Shown one piece after another: positions 26,301 through 33,644 of a stretch of DNA of 64,000 nt (positions within the stretch are counted from its first letter, which is position 1; each line of letters opens with the position of its first letter). Location of the stretch: NCBI GenBank assembly GCA_016703325.1, contig JADJCH010000028.1, positions 35,515 through 99,514 on the forward strand, given 5' to 3'. The translations under genes were made by a program, and so were the position numbers. This DNA is from Burkholderiales bacterium. Lineage in GTDB: Bacteria > Pseudomonadota > Gammaproteobacteria > Burkholderiales > Burkholderiaceae_C. Below the pieces are notes generated by a model. The model was not told the origin of the DNA, made no database searches, and saw only the letters and a list, made by a program, of their open reading frames with translations.

Positions 26301-29204
26301 GTCGCCGAGGGCACGCCCGCGGACCTGCGCGCCCACCCGCGCAGCCACACCGGCGCGGCGCTGCGCGAGTACGACCAGTCACTGGGCCAGGGCGGCCTGG
26401 CGGTGGAGGAGGGGCGGCCGTTGCAGGCGCTGCTGCGGAAATCCCCCCCCAGCCCCCCCTTTTTCAAAGGGGGGGAGCACGCTGGTGGTGGGTGTGGGTG
26501 CATTTCGATCGTGAATGCCCGCGAGCACAACCTCAAGGGCCTGAGCGTCGACATCCCGCGCGGCCGGTTCAGCGTCATCACCGGCGTGTCGGGCTCGGGC
26601 AAGTCCACGCTGGCCTTCGACATCCTCTTCAACGAAGGCCAGCGCCGCTACCTGGAAAGCCTGAACGCCTACGCGCGCAGCATCGTGCAGCCGGCGGGCC
26701 GGCCGGAGGTGGATGCGGTCTACGGCATCCCGCCGACGGTGGCCATCGAGCAGCGGTTGTCGCGCGGCGGGCGCAAGTCCACCGTGGCCACCACCACCGA
26801 GGTCTGGCACTTCCTGCGCCTGCTCTACGTGAAGCTGGGGCTGCAGTACTGCCCGAAGTGCAGCGACTTCCATGCGGATCCGGAGCACTGGGTCGCGGTG
26901 CAGCCGCAGACGCCCGAGCAGATCGCCGCGCAGTTGCTGCGCCCGGTGGAGGAAGGTGGTTACCGCGGCCAGCACATCGGCCTGCTGGCGCCTCTCGTCA
27001 TCAACCGCAAGGGCCTGTACACCGACCTCGCCAAGTGGGCCAAGGGCAAGGGCTACACCCACCTGCGGGTGGACGGCGAATTCCTGACCGTGGCCCCCTG
27101 GCCCAAGCTGGACCGCTACAAGGAACACACGGTCGAGCTGCCGGTGGCCGACCTGGTGGTGGACGTGGCCAACGAGGCCCTGCTGCGCGCCAAGCTGGCC
27201 GAGGTGCTGGAGCACGGCAAGGGCGTGCTGCACCTGCTCACCCCGCTCAAGGGCCTGCAGACCGCGATGGCCGCCGGCCAGAGCGGGCGCATCGGCCGCA
27301 CCAAGGTGTTTTCGATCAAGCGCGCCTGCCCGGCCTGCGGCAGCAGCTACCCCGAGCTGGACCCGCGCATGTTCAGCTACAACAGCAAACACGGCTGGTG
27401 CCCGGACTGCGTGGGCACCGGCCTGACGCTGACCAAGGAGCAGCGCAAGGCCCTCGACGACAGCCAGGCCGACAACGACAACACCGGCCGCGAGAAGACC
27501 TTTGCGGAACCCGAGGTGGAAGACGTGGCCGACACGCCCTGCAGCAGCTGTGGCGGCGCCCGGCTCAACCCGGTCTCGCGTGCGGTGCGCTTCCGCGGTG
27601 AATCCATCGCGGCGCTGGCGGCGCTGTCGGTCAACGACGCGGCGCGCTGGATCGCCAGGCAGAAGCTGGACGGCCGCGAGGCGGCGATTGCCCGCGACGT
27701 GGTCAGCGAGATCAAGAGCCGCCTGAGCTTCCTCGACGAGGTCGGCCTGGGCTACCTGACGCTGGACCGCGCCGCGCCCACGCTCTCCGGCGGCGAAGCG
27801 CAGCGCATCCGCCTGGCCGCGCAGCTGGGCAGCAACCTGCAGGGCGTCTGCTACGTGCTGGACGAGCCGACCATCGGCCTGCACCCGCGCGACAACCAGG
27901 TGCTGCTGGACGCGCTGCACAAGCTCGGTTCGGCCGGCAACACGCTGGTGGTGGTGGAGCACGACGAGGACACCATCCGCCGCGCCGACCACATCATCGA
28001 CATCGGCCCCGGCGCCGGCAAACGCGGCGGGCGCATCATGGCCGAGGGCACGGCGGCGCAGCTGATGCTCAATGCCGAGTCGATCACCGGCCGCTTCCTC
28101 AACGCGCCGCTGAAGCATCCGCTCAAGGCCCGCCGAGCGGTGGACGCCGACACTCCGGTGCTGACCCTGCGCGGCGCAGCCCTGCACAACCTGCAGAACG
28201 TGGACGTGGAGGTGCCGCTGGCGCGGCTGGTGGCGGTGACCGGCGTGTCCGGCTCCGGCAAGTCAACCCTGGCGCGCGACGTGCTCCTGGCCAACGTGCA
28301 GGCCATCGTCGCGCACAAGATGCTGGGCAGGAAGGCCGAGACGACGCCCCGCCCGGCCTGGGTCGGCTGCACCGGTCTGGAAGGCTGGAGCAACGTCGAC
28401 CGCGTGCTGGAAGTCGACCAGACGCCCATCGGCAAGACGCCACGCAGCTGCCCGGCCACCTACATCGGCTTCTGGGACCCGATCCGCAAGCTCTTCACCG
28501 AGACGCTGGAGGCCAAGGCGCGCGGCTACGCCGCCAACCGCTTCAGCTTCAACACCGGGGCGGGCCGCTGCCCGGGCTGCGAAGGCCAGGGCCTGCGCAC
28601 CATCGAGATGGCCTTCCTGCCCGACGTCAAGGTGCCCTGCGACCAGTGCCACGGCGCGCGCTTCAACCCCGAGACCCTGGCCGTCACCTGGCGCGGCAAG
28701 AGCATCGGCGACGTGCTGCAGATGGAGGTCGACGAGGCGGTGGAGTTCTTCGCCAGCATGCCCAGCATCGCTCACCCGCTGCAGCTGCTGCAGGACGTCG
28801 GCCTGGGCTACCTGACGCTGGGCCAGCCCAGCCCGACGCTGTCAGGCGGCGAGGCGCAGCGCATCAAGCTGGTGACCGAACTCAGCAAGGTGCGCGACGA
28901 CGTCACCCGCCGTGGCAACCGCGCGCCGCACACGCTCTACGTGCTCGACGAGCCGACCGTGGGCCTGCACATGGCCGACGTGGAAAAGCTCATCCGCGTG
29001 CTGCACCGCCTGGTCGACGCCGGCCACAGCGTGGTGGTGATCGAACACGACCTGGACGTGATCGCCGAAGCCGACTGGGTCATCGACCTGGGCCCGGAAG
29101 GCGGCACCGGCGGCGGCCGGGTGGTGGTCACCGGCACGCCGGAGGCGGTGGTGAAGAGCAGGAGCCACACGGGGGTGGCGTTGAAGGGGGTGTTGGGCAG
29201 GTGA
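23301..29204 (+). CDS. uvrA: Double-length UvrA with four ABC cassettes
   Basis: 1,967 residues from ATG 23301; about twice the usual UvrA. It is two UvrA units in tandem, joined near residue 1060, with four Walker A motifs (GPSGSGKSS, GVSGSGKST three times) and four signatures (LSGGEVQR, then LSGGEAQR three times). UvrA recognises DNA damage for UvrB/UvrC nucleotide excision repair. In the first unit zinc-site cysteines are lost (LFDAQTAQPV and LHCPESDRRY), while CPTCGG/CPDCDG in its second cassette and CPACGS/CPDCVG in the second unit are kept. Two in-frame hairpin repeats interrupt it (24061-24160, 26438-26476). A normal-length UvrA is probably encoded elsewhere. Its 3' end is copied twice downstream. 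Confidence 0.9.
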   Translation: MPSAPTGSLQPSPSTALGSGGLIRIRGARQHNLKNLDLDIRTGELTVVTGPSGSGKSSLVFDTLYAEGQRRYVETFSAYARQFLDRMDRPAVDAVEGVPPAIAIDQTNPVRTSRSTVGTMTELNDHLKLLFARAAQLFDAQTAQPVREDDPQSIWADLKARSEAAGDPRLVVTFPVELPASTTAEEIEGWLAASGYTRVQAEREVATVTGPRKVLDVVADRFRFSAAEKVRVIEALEASLKRGGGRCTVYALGVLPPFEKGGQGGISSAVADGTQIPPGPPLSKGGEIPAAQDQLWRYSQGLHCPESDRRYSHPQPAMFSFNSAYGACETCRGFGRVIGVDFGLVIPDPRKTLRGGAIKPLTTPAWKECQDDLVKYAGDAGIPRDSAWAQLTASQKSWVIDGSPNWNGKWNQQWYGIRRFFEYLESKAYKMHIRVLLSKYRSYTPCGDCGGARLKTESLLWRLGTQDGADAVLDPAKRFLPQGVGWTRAQLEALPGLALHDLMLLPIHRLRRFFDALTFPSTLLDEALQLLLDEIRTRLKYLCDVGLGYLTLDRQSRTLSGGEVQRINLTTALGTSLVNTLFVLDEPSIGLHPRDMHRINEAMLRLRDAGNTLVVVEHDPAVMLAADRVIDLGPGPGTQGGRIVFDGTPEELKAAETLTGAYLGARRSIGLGLSRPVLDSTPRLILEGVREHNLRNVTVEFPLQRLVCVTGVSGSGKSTLIQDVLAPALARHFGQATESPGEFDRLLGADWLADAVFVDQSPIGKTARSNPASFVGAFDTVRELFAALPAARERSYSAGMFSFNAGDGRCPTCGGSGFEHVEMQFLSDVYLRCPDCDGTRYRAEIREIKLSRGGKELSIADVLELTVADALRLFAADREVVRALQPLADVGLDYVKLGQPVPTLSGGEAQRLKLAGFLAEAAKSSSASRQRLAKKGTLFLFDEPTTGLHFDDIAKLMRAFRKLLEAGHSLLVIEHNLDVVRASDWIVDLGPEGGEDGGELVAEGTPADLRAHPRSHTGAALREYDQSLGQGGLAVEEGRPLQALLRKSPPSPPFFKGGEHAGGGCGCISIVNAREHNLKGLSVDIPRGRFSVITGVSGSGKSTLAFDILFNEGQRRYLESLNAYARSIVQPAGRPEVDAVYGIPPTVAIEQRLSRGGRKSTVATTTEVWHFLRLLYVKLGLQYCPKCSDFHADPEHWVAVQPQTPEQIAAQLLRPVEEGGYRGQHIGLLAPLVINRKGLYTDLAKWAKGKGYTHLRVDGEFLTVAPWPKLDRYKEHTVELPVADLVVDVANEALLRAKLAEVLEHGKGVLHLLTPLKGLQTAMAAGQSGRIGRTKVFSIKRACPACGSSYPELDPRMFSYNSKHGWCPDCVGTGLTLTKEQRKALDDSQADNDNTGREKTFAEPEVEDVADTPCSSCGGARLNPVSRAVRFRGESIAALAALSVNDAARWIARQKLDGREAAIARDVVSEIKSRLSFLDEVGLGYLTLDRAAPTLSGGEAQRIRLAAQLGSNLQGVCYVLDEPTIGLHPRDNQVLLDALHKLGSAGNTLVVVEHDEDTIRRADHIIDIGPGAGKRGGRIMAEGTAAQLMLNAESITGRFLNAPLKHPLKARRAVDADTPVLTLRGAALHNLQNVDVEVPLARLVAVTGVSGSGKSTLARDVLLANVQAIVAHKMLGRKAETTPRPAWVGCTGLEGWSNVDRVLEVDQTPIGKTPRSCPATYIGFWDPIRKLFTETLEAKARGYAANRFSFNTGAGRCPGCEGQGLRTIEMAFLPDVKVPCDQCHGARFNPETLAVTWRGKSIGDVLQMEVDEAVEFFASMPSIAHPLQLLQDVGLGYLTLGQPSPTLSGGEAQRIKLVTELSKVRDDVTRRGNRAPHTLYVLDEPTVGLHMADVEKLIRVLHRLVDAGHSVVVIEHDLDVIAEADWVIDLGPEGGTGGGRVVVTGTPEAVVKSRSHTGVALKGVLGR
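24061..24160. repeat. Pair of CCCCCTTTG hairpins inserted in frame in uvrA
   Basis: Two hairpins, CCCCCCTTTGAAAAAGGGGGG near 24066-24086 and CCCCCCTTTGTCAAAGGGGGG near 24138-24158, face each other across an unrelated ~50-base centre with GGGGGGATTT and AAATCCCCCC inner arms. This looks like a small mobile or MITE-like element. It is translated without a stop as PPFEKGGQGG...PPGPPLSKGG within a loop of the first UvrA unit. Confidence 0.75.
26438..26476. repeat. Single CCCCCTTTTT hairpin inserted in frame in uvrA
   Basis: AAATCCCCCCCC-AG followed by a CCCCCCCTTTTTCAAAGGGGGGG-type hairpin, a solo copy of the repeat family seen at 24061-24160. It encodes KSPPSPPFFKGG, exactly at the hinge between the two UvrA units. 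Confidence 0.75.
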
Positions 29205-29236
29205 GACCGCCGTTGGGTACTCGAGCCGCATCGGCT

Positions 29237-29281
29237 GGAGCCGTCATGCCGTTTTCCTGATTTCTCTGGTGTAACGGCTCC
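29237..29281. repeat. 8-base inverted repeat between uvrA and the first toxin-antitoxin module
   Basis: GGAGCCGT (29237-29244) and ACGGCTCC (29274-29281) are perfect complements around a 29-base, T-rich centre; a shorter AGCCG-CAT-CGGCT hairpin abuts on the left (29224-29236). It could be a terminator of uvrA, an operator of the toxin-antitoxin pair beginning at 29341, or a recombination site. No T-run follows, so the terminator reading is weak. Confidence 0.35.
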
Positions 29282-29340
29282 GCACGATGCTGGAGACTCG
29301 GCGTTAAAGTCAGGTGAGCGATCGTCCTGGAGTTCATCCC

Positions 29341-29571
29341 ATGCCTTCCTACCGCGACCTCATCACGCTGGAGCCCGGCAAGCGCGGCGGCAAGCCTTGC
29401 ATCCGCGGCCTGCGCATCACCGTGTCCGACGTGCTGGGGTGGCTGGCCAGCGGCATGTCACCGGCCGAGATCATCGAAGATTTTCCTGAACTGACGCTCG
29501 AGGACATCCAGGCCGCGCTGTCCTACGCAGCGGATCGGGAGCGGCACACGGCGTGGGTGCGAGCAGCGTGA
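29341..29571 (+). CDS. DUF433 antitoxin (module 1)
   Basis: 76 residues from ATG 29341 with GGAG 9 bases upstream. It carries the DUF433 signature KRGGKPCIRGLRITVSDVLGWLASGMSPAEI followed by EDFPELTLEDIQAALSYAAD. DUF433 proteins (VapB45-like) are winged-HTH antitoxins paired with PIN-like DUF5615 toxins, and the next gene is exactly that. The stop overlaps the toxin start as GTGA, giving coupled translation. It is placed immediately after uvrA. Confidence 0.85.
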   Translation: MPSYRDLITLEPGKRGGKPCIRGLRITVSDVLGWLASGMSPAEIIEDFPELTLEDIQAALSYAADRERHTAWVRAA

Positions 29572-29900
29572 AGCTGCTGCTGGACGAGAATCTTTCGCAC
29601 AGGCTGGTGCCGGGCCTGCAGTCGGCCTACCCCGGCTCCAGTCAGGTCGCTCTCCTTGGGTTGAGCGGCGCGCACGATGACAGGGTGTGGCGGTGCGCCC
29701 GCGAGCAAGGCTTTGTGCTCGTGACCAAGGACGATGACTTTCTCGATCTTGCGGCACACCACGGGCCGCCCCCGGTGGTCATCTGGCTGCAACTGGGCAA
29801 TTGCAGCAATGCCAAGGTCTTGTCGTTATTGCAGGATCAGCGGGACGTGATCGAGCGGGCGGTCGAGACTGGCGGAGTCGGCGTCATCGAACTGAGCTGA
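29568..29900 (+). CDS. DUF5615 PIN-like toxin (module 1)
   Basis: 110 residues from GTG 29568-29570, which overlaps the antitoxin stop; an in-frame GTG five codons upstream is less likely. It begins KLLLDENLSHRLVPGL and has VTKDDDFLDLAA in the middle, the acidic residues (D-E-N, D, K-D-x-D-F) of the DUF5615/Mut7-C PIN-like nuclease fold. It is expected to be an RNase kept inactive by the DUF433 partner. Confidence 0.85.
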   Translation: MKLLLDENLSHRLVPGLQSAYPGSSQVALLGLSGAHDDRVWRCAREQGFVLVTKDDDFLDLAAHHGPPPVVIWLQLGNCSNAKVLSLLQDQRDVIERAVETGGVGVIELS

Positions 29901-29964
29901 CGGCAGCATGTTGCCTCGGTGCGCGCCCGCGTCTTCAGACCCTGGCGATCATCCGGCAGGCCCA

Positions 29965-30175
29965 CCGCGTGCTGCACCGCCTGGTCGACGCCGGCCACAG
30001 CGTGGTGGTGATCGAACATGACCTGGACGTGATCGCCGAAGCCGACTGGGTCATCGACCTGGGCCCGGAAGGCGGCACCGGCGGCGGCCGGGTGGTGGTC
30101 ACCGGCACGCCGGAGGCGGTGGTGAAGAGCCGCAGCCACACGGGGGTGGCGTTGAAGGGGGTGTTGGGGCGGTGA
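29965..30175 (+). pseudogene. Second copy of the uvrA 3' end
   Basis: 211 bases aligned without gaps to the last 211 bases of uvrA (28994-29204, stop included), with about five differences. The homology starts abruptly at CCGCGTGCTGCACCG and keeps the uvrA frame, ending ...VALKGVLGR-stop. It lacks the Walker A cassette and any start and cannot be functional. It sits between toxin-antitoxin modules 1 and 2. Confidence 0.9.
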
Positions 30176-30269
30176 AGCTGTGCCAGGAGGGGCACCAAGC
30201 CAAGCCCGTCGCCTTTTGCTTTGGATGTCCAACTGACATACTCCCGGAACGACATCCGGAGCAGCCCAC

Positions 30270-30503
30270 ATGACCACCCATCCACTGCTTGAGCGCATCA
30301 CCATCGAAGCCGGCAAGTGCGGCGGGCGCCCTTGCATCCGGGGTTTGCGACTGCGGGTGAAGGATGTACTCGACCTGCTGAGCAATGGAGCCAGTCATGC
30401 GGAAATCCTCGAAGACTTTCCGGAGCTGGAAGAGGATGACATCCGGGCGACCCTGGCCTGGGCTGCGGCCCAGGCGAACCATCGGGTGATGCTCGCGGCA
30501 TGA
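30270..30503 (+). CDS. DUF433 antitoxin (module 2)
   Basis: 77 residues from ATG 30270 with GGAG 8 bases upstream. The same family pattern as module 1 (KCGGRPCIRGLRLRVKDVLDLLSNGASHAEI, EDFPELEEDDIRATLAWAA), but only about half of the residues are identical, so it is a different lineage rather than a recent duplicate. Stop and toxin start overlap as ATGA. Confidence 0.85.
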   Translation: MTTHPLLERITIEAGKCGGRPCIRGLRLRVKDVLDLLSNGASHAEILEDFPELEEDDIRATLAWAAAQANHRVMLAA

Positions 30504-30814
30504 ATGCGCCGGGCAGCAAGGTGCTGCTGGTCGACAATCAGCTGCCCGCGGCACTGGCTCGCCACCTGGATGCTTCGGGCTACCCCAGCCTGCATGTCCG
30601 CGATGTCGGTCTCGCGGACGCAGACGACCGAACCATCTGGTCCTACGCCGAGGCTCGGGAGTGGGTCATTGTGACCAAGGACGAAGACTTCCAGGACTTG
30701 TCCATACGGCTCGGGGCGCCGCCCCAGGTCATCTGGGTGCGCCTGGGCAATTGCCGCAAGCAGTCGCTGCTCCAAGTGTTCGACCGACTGATCGAGAGCA
30801 CGATCTGGACGTAG
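30500..30814 (+). CDS. DUF5615 PIN-like toxin (module 2), C-terminus replaced
   Basis: 104 residues, with KVLLVDNQLPAALARHL at the start (D-N-Q where module 1 has D-E-N) and VTKDEDFQDLSIRLGAPPQVIWVRLGNC in the core. The final residues E-S-T-I-W-T and the TAG stop are read out of frame from the third uvrA tail, which begins at 30796, so the natural C-terminal helix is shortened. Activity may be reduced; the antitoxin gene is intact. Confidence 0.8.
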   Translation: MNAPGSKVLLVDNQLPAALARHLDASGYPSLHVRDVGLADADDRTIWSYAEAREWVIVTKDEDFQDLSIRLGAPPQVIWVRLGNCRKQSLLQVFDRLIESTIWT

Positions 30815-30957
30815 TCGCCGAAGCCGACTGGGTCATCGACCTGGGCCCGGAAGGCGGCACCGGCGGCGGCCGGGTGGTGTTCACCGGCACGCCGGAGGCG
30901 GTGGTGAAGAGCAGGAGCCACACGGGGGTGGCTTTGAAGGGGGTGCTGGGGCGGTGA
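30796..30957 (+). pseudogene. Third copy of the uvrA 3' end
   Basis: 162 bases matching the uvrA end from EHDLDV to the stop (...VVKSRSHTGVALKGVLGR), with a handful of differences, such as GTAGTC for GTGATC and GTGTTC for GTGGTC. Its left edge fuses to the 3' end of the module 2 toxin at a short shared word (ATCGA...CACGA). The bases following its stop (GGCTGTGCC) resemble those following copy two (AGCTGTGCC) but not those after uvrA itself. Confidence 0.88.
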
Positions 30958-31320
30958 GGCTGTGCCGGCGACAGGTCGAGGGCCTGCGGCGTTCGTAGCA
31001 CCCGTTTGTGCAACATCAAAACGTCACTTTGAATCTGTACAGATGCCCAAGCCACAGCCCGCTGCACCGGCCGACCTCTGCTTCTGGCGCGACAACCATG
31101 GCCGGGCAGATGGATGCGCGGCCGTGTTCGAGCACCGGCATCGCGGACCTGAACGCGGTCCAGATCCAGCCTGGTGCCACCTTCCTGGCGCGACAACCCT
31201 GGCCTGATGCCGCCCGGCGTTGGCCAGGCTCTGGCAGGGTGCCGACGCAGCGCCCTCAACTGCTGGTCGTACGGCGGCATCGTTCGCCTGGCTCTTCATG
31301 GCCTCGTGACCGCGAATCCG
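30958..31320. other. Intergenic stretch without a supported gene
   Basis: 363 bases between the last uvrA tail and fghA (minus strand). The only structure seen is a direct repeat of 20 bases with one mismatch, CTGGCGCGACAACCATGGCC at 31085-31104 and its near copy at 31184-31203. Short frames here have no family character and I do not call them. Confidence 0.5.
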
Positions 31321-32175
31321 TCAGCCCTTCAGCGCCCGCGCATGCCAGGCCAGATGCTCGCCGATGAAGCTGGCGATGAAGTAGTAGCTGTGGTCGTAGC
31401 CGGGCTGCAGGCGCAGCGTCAGCGGGTGGCCGGCGGCGCTGCAGGCGGCCTGCAGCAGCTCGGGGCGCAGCTGGGTGGCCAGGAATTCGTCGGCCTCGCC
31501 CTGGTCCACCAGCAGCGGCATCCGCTCCTGCGCGCTGGCGATGAGGGCCACCGTGTCGTGGGCGGCCCAGGCACTGCGGTCCTCCCCCAGGTAGGCGGCA
31601 AAGGCCTTCTGCCCCCAGGGCACCTGGCTGGGCGCGACGATGGGTGAGAAGGCCGAGACGCTGGCGTAGCGGCCCGGGTGGCGCAGCGCCAGCGTGAGCG
31701 CGCCGTGGCCGCCCATCGAATGGCCGCTGATCGCACGCCGGCCGGGCTGCACCTGGCCGGCGAAGTGGCCCTCCACCAGCGCCGGCAGCTCGTCCACCAC
31801 GTAACTTTCCATGCGGAAGTGCGTGGCCCAGGGCGCCTGCGTGGCGTCGAGGTAGAAGCCCGCGCCCTGTCCCAGGTCGTAGGCTGGGTCGTTCGGAACA
31901 TCCAGGGTGCCTGCCGGATCGCGAGGACTCGTGTCCGGTGCCACCACGATCAGCCCGTGTTGCGCCGCATGGGCCTGCACGGCGGACTTGGTGATGAAGT
32001 TCTGCTCCGTGCAGGTCAGGCCCGACAGCCAGTACAGCACCGGGCAGGGCTCGCCGCGCAGCGCCGCCGGCGGCAGGTAGACGCCCAGCTTCATCGGGCA
32101 GCCCAGGGTGGTGCTGGTGTGCTGCCACACCTCCTGCCGGCCGCCGCAGCTGGCGTGGTGTTCGATGCGTTCCAT
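31321..32175 (-). CDS. fghA: S-formylglutathione hydrolase
   Basis: 284 residues, an esterase-D-like alpha/beta hydrolase. The nucleophile elbow is GHSMGGHGAL (Ser near residue 150), acid LVDQGEADEFL and catalytic His in GYDHSYYFI; LSGLTCTEQNF is the family's N-terminal signature. It hydrolyses S-formylglutathione to formate and glutathione, the second step of glutathione-dependent formaldehyde detoxification. It lies 24 bases downstream of adhC in the frmR-adhC-fghA operon. Confidence 0.93.
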   Translation of the reverse strand: MERIEHHASCGGRQEVWQHTSTTLGCPMKLGVYLPPAALRGEPCPVLYWLSGLTCTEQNFITKSAVQAHAAQHGLIVVAPDTSPRDPAGTLDVPNDPAYDLGQGAGFYLDATQAPWATHFRMESYVVDELPALVEGHFAGQVQPGRRAISGHSMGGHGALTLALRHPGRYASVSAFSPIVAPSQVPWGQKAFAAYLGEDRSAWAAHDTVALIASAQERMPLLVDQGEADEFLATQLRPELLQAACSAAGHPLTLRLQPGYDHSYYFIASFIGEHLAWHARALKG

Positions 32176-32199
32176 CGCGTCGCTCCAGGTCGGGTGGGC

Positions 32200-33309
32200 T
32201 CAGTACTTGAGCACGGAGCGGATCGACTTGCCCTCGTGCATCAGGTCGAAGGCGTGGTTCACCTCGTCGAGCCCCATGGTGTGGGTGACGAAGGGCGCCA
32301 GGTTGATGCGCCCGGCCATCGCGTCCTCCACCATGCCGGGCAGCTCGCTGCGGCCCTTGACGCCGCCGAAGGCCGTGCCCAGCCAGCGCCGGCCGGTGAC
32401 GAGCTGGAAGGGCCGGGTGCTGATCTCCTGCCCCGCGCCGGCCACGCCGATGATGACGCTCTGGCCCCAGCCGCGGTGGGCGCACTCCAGCGCGGCGCGC
32501 ATCACGTGGACGTTGCCGATGCACTCGAAGCTGTGGTCCACGCCCCAGCCGGTCATCTCCACGATCACCTGCTGGATGGGCTTGTCGTAGTCCTTGGGGT
32601 TGACGCAGTCGGTGGCGCCGAAGGTGCGGGCCAGGGCGAACTTGTCCGGGTTGGTGTCCACTGCGATGATGCGGCCGGCCCCGGCCAGCTGCGCGCCATG
32701 CAGCACTGCCAGGCCGATGCCGCCCAGGCCGAACACCGCCACCGAGTCGCCCTTCTGCACCTTGGCGGTGTTCTTGACGGCGCCCAGTCCGGTGGTGACG
32801 CCGCAGCCCAGCAGGCAGACCTGCTCCGGGTTGGCCTGCGGGTTGACCTTGGCCAGCGACACCTCCGCCACCACGGTGTACTCGCTGAAGGTGGAGCAGC
32901 CCATGTAGTGGTACAGCGGCTGGCCGTTGTAGGAGAACCGCGTGGTGCCGTCGGGCATCACACCCTTGCCCTGGGTGGCGCGCACCGACACGCAGAGGTT
33001 GGTCTTGCCGCTCTTGCAGAACAGGCACTCGCCGCACTCGGCGGTGTACAGCGGGATCACGTGGTCGCCCGGCGCCACGCTGGTCACGCCCTCGCCCACC
33101 TCGACGACGATGCCCGCGCCCTCGTGGCCCAGCACCACCGGGAACAGGCCTTCGGGGTCGTCGCCGCTGAGGGTGAAGGCATCGGTGTGGCAGACCCCGG
33201 TGTGGGTGATCCGGACCAGCACCTCGCCCTTCATTGGCGGGGCGACGTCGATCTCGACGACCTGCAGGGGTTGACCGGGTCCGAAGGCGACGGCAGCACG
33301 GGATTTCAT
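32200..33309 (-). CDS. frmA: S-(hydroxymethyl)glutathione dehydrogenase (class III alcohol dehydrogenase)
   Basis: 369 residues, zinc-dependent MDR enzyme. The catalytic zinc ligands are in GVCHTDAFTLSG and GHEGAGIV, the structural zinc set is CGECLFCKSGKTNLC, and the NAD-binding motif is GLGGIGLAVLHGA. It oxidises the formaldehyde-glutathione adduct to S-formylglutathione with NAD+. ATG 33307-33309; it follows frmR by 36 bases in one operon. Confidence 0.94.
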   Translation of the reverse strand: MKSRAAVAFGPGQPLQVVEIDVAPPMKGEVLVRITHTGVCHTDAFTLSGDDPEGLFPVVLGHEGAGIVVEVGEGVTSVAPGDHVIPLYTAECGECLFCKSGKTNLCVSVRATQGKGVMPDGTTRFSYNGQPLYHYMGCSTFSEYTVVAEVSLAKVNPQANPEQVCLLGCGVTTGLGAVKNTAKVQKGDSVAVFGLGGIGLAVLHGAQLAGAGRIIAVDTNPDKFALARTFGATDCVNPKDYDKPIQQVIVEMTGWGVDHSFECIGNVHVMRAALECAHRGWGQSVIIGVAGAGQEISTRPFQLVTGRRWLGTAFGGVKGRSELPGMVEDAMAGRINLAPFVTHTMGLDEVNHAFDLMHEGKSIRSVLKY

Positions 33310-33345
33310 CGAGGTTTCCTGGTGGTGAGTGGAAGGGTTCCGGGT

Positions 33346-33609
33346 TCAACGAAGGTAGGAGCGCACGAGGTTGGTCAGGTCCTGTGCCAGCGCCTCGGGG
33401 GATCGCTCGGCGGCCAGCTCCTCGCGGATGTGCGACTCCAGGATCTCGGACATCAGCCCGTTCACCGCGCCGCGGATGGCCGCCAGCTGCTGCAGCACCG
33501 GCGCGCAATCGGCGCCGGCCTCCAGCGCACGCTCCAGCGCTTCGGCCTGGCCGCGGATGCGGCGCACCCGGGTCAGGGCCTTCTTCTTGTCTTCGGGGGA
33601 GTGGGGCAT
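33346..33609 (-). CDS. frmR: Formaldehyde-responsive repressor FrmR (CsoR/RcnR family)
   Basis: 87 residues, all-helical DUF156 protein. It begins MPHSPEDKKKALTRVRRIRGQ; the N-terminal Pro2 and Cys35 (GADCAPVL) that together sense formaldehyde in FrmR are both present, as is the His near residue 60 (ESHIREEL). It represses its own operon until formaldehyde cross-links Pro2 and Cys35. A fitting operator lies 36 bases upstream of its start. Confidence 0.93.
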   Translation of the reverse strand: MPHSPEDKKKALTRVRRIRGQAEALERALEAGADCAPVLQQLAAIRGAVNGLMSEILESHIREELAAERSPEALAQDLTNLVRSYLR

Positions 33610-33644
33610 GGTGGTGAGTGGGCGTGGGGTGAGGGCGCTTCTGG

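Noticed and set aside
30962..31207. 81-codon frame after the last uvrA tail
   Set aside because: Low-information composition, no family match I can recognise, and no ribosome site.
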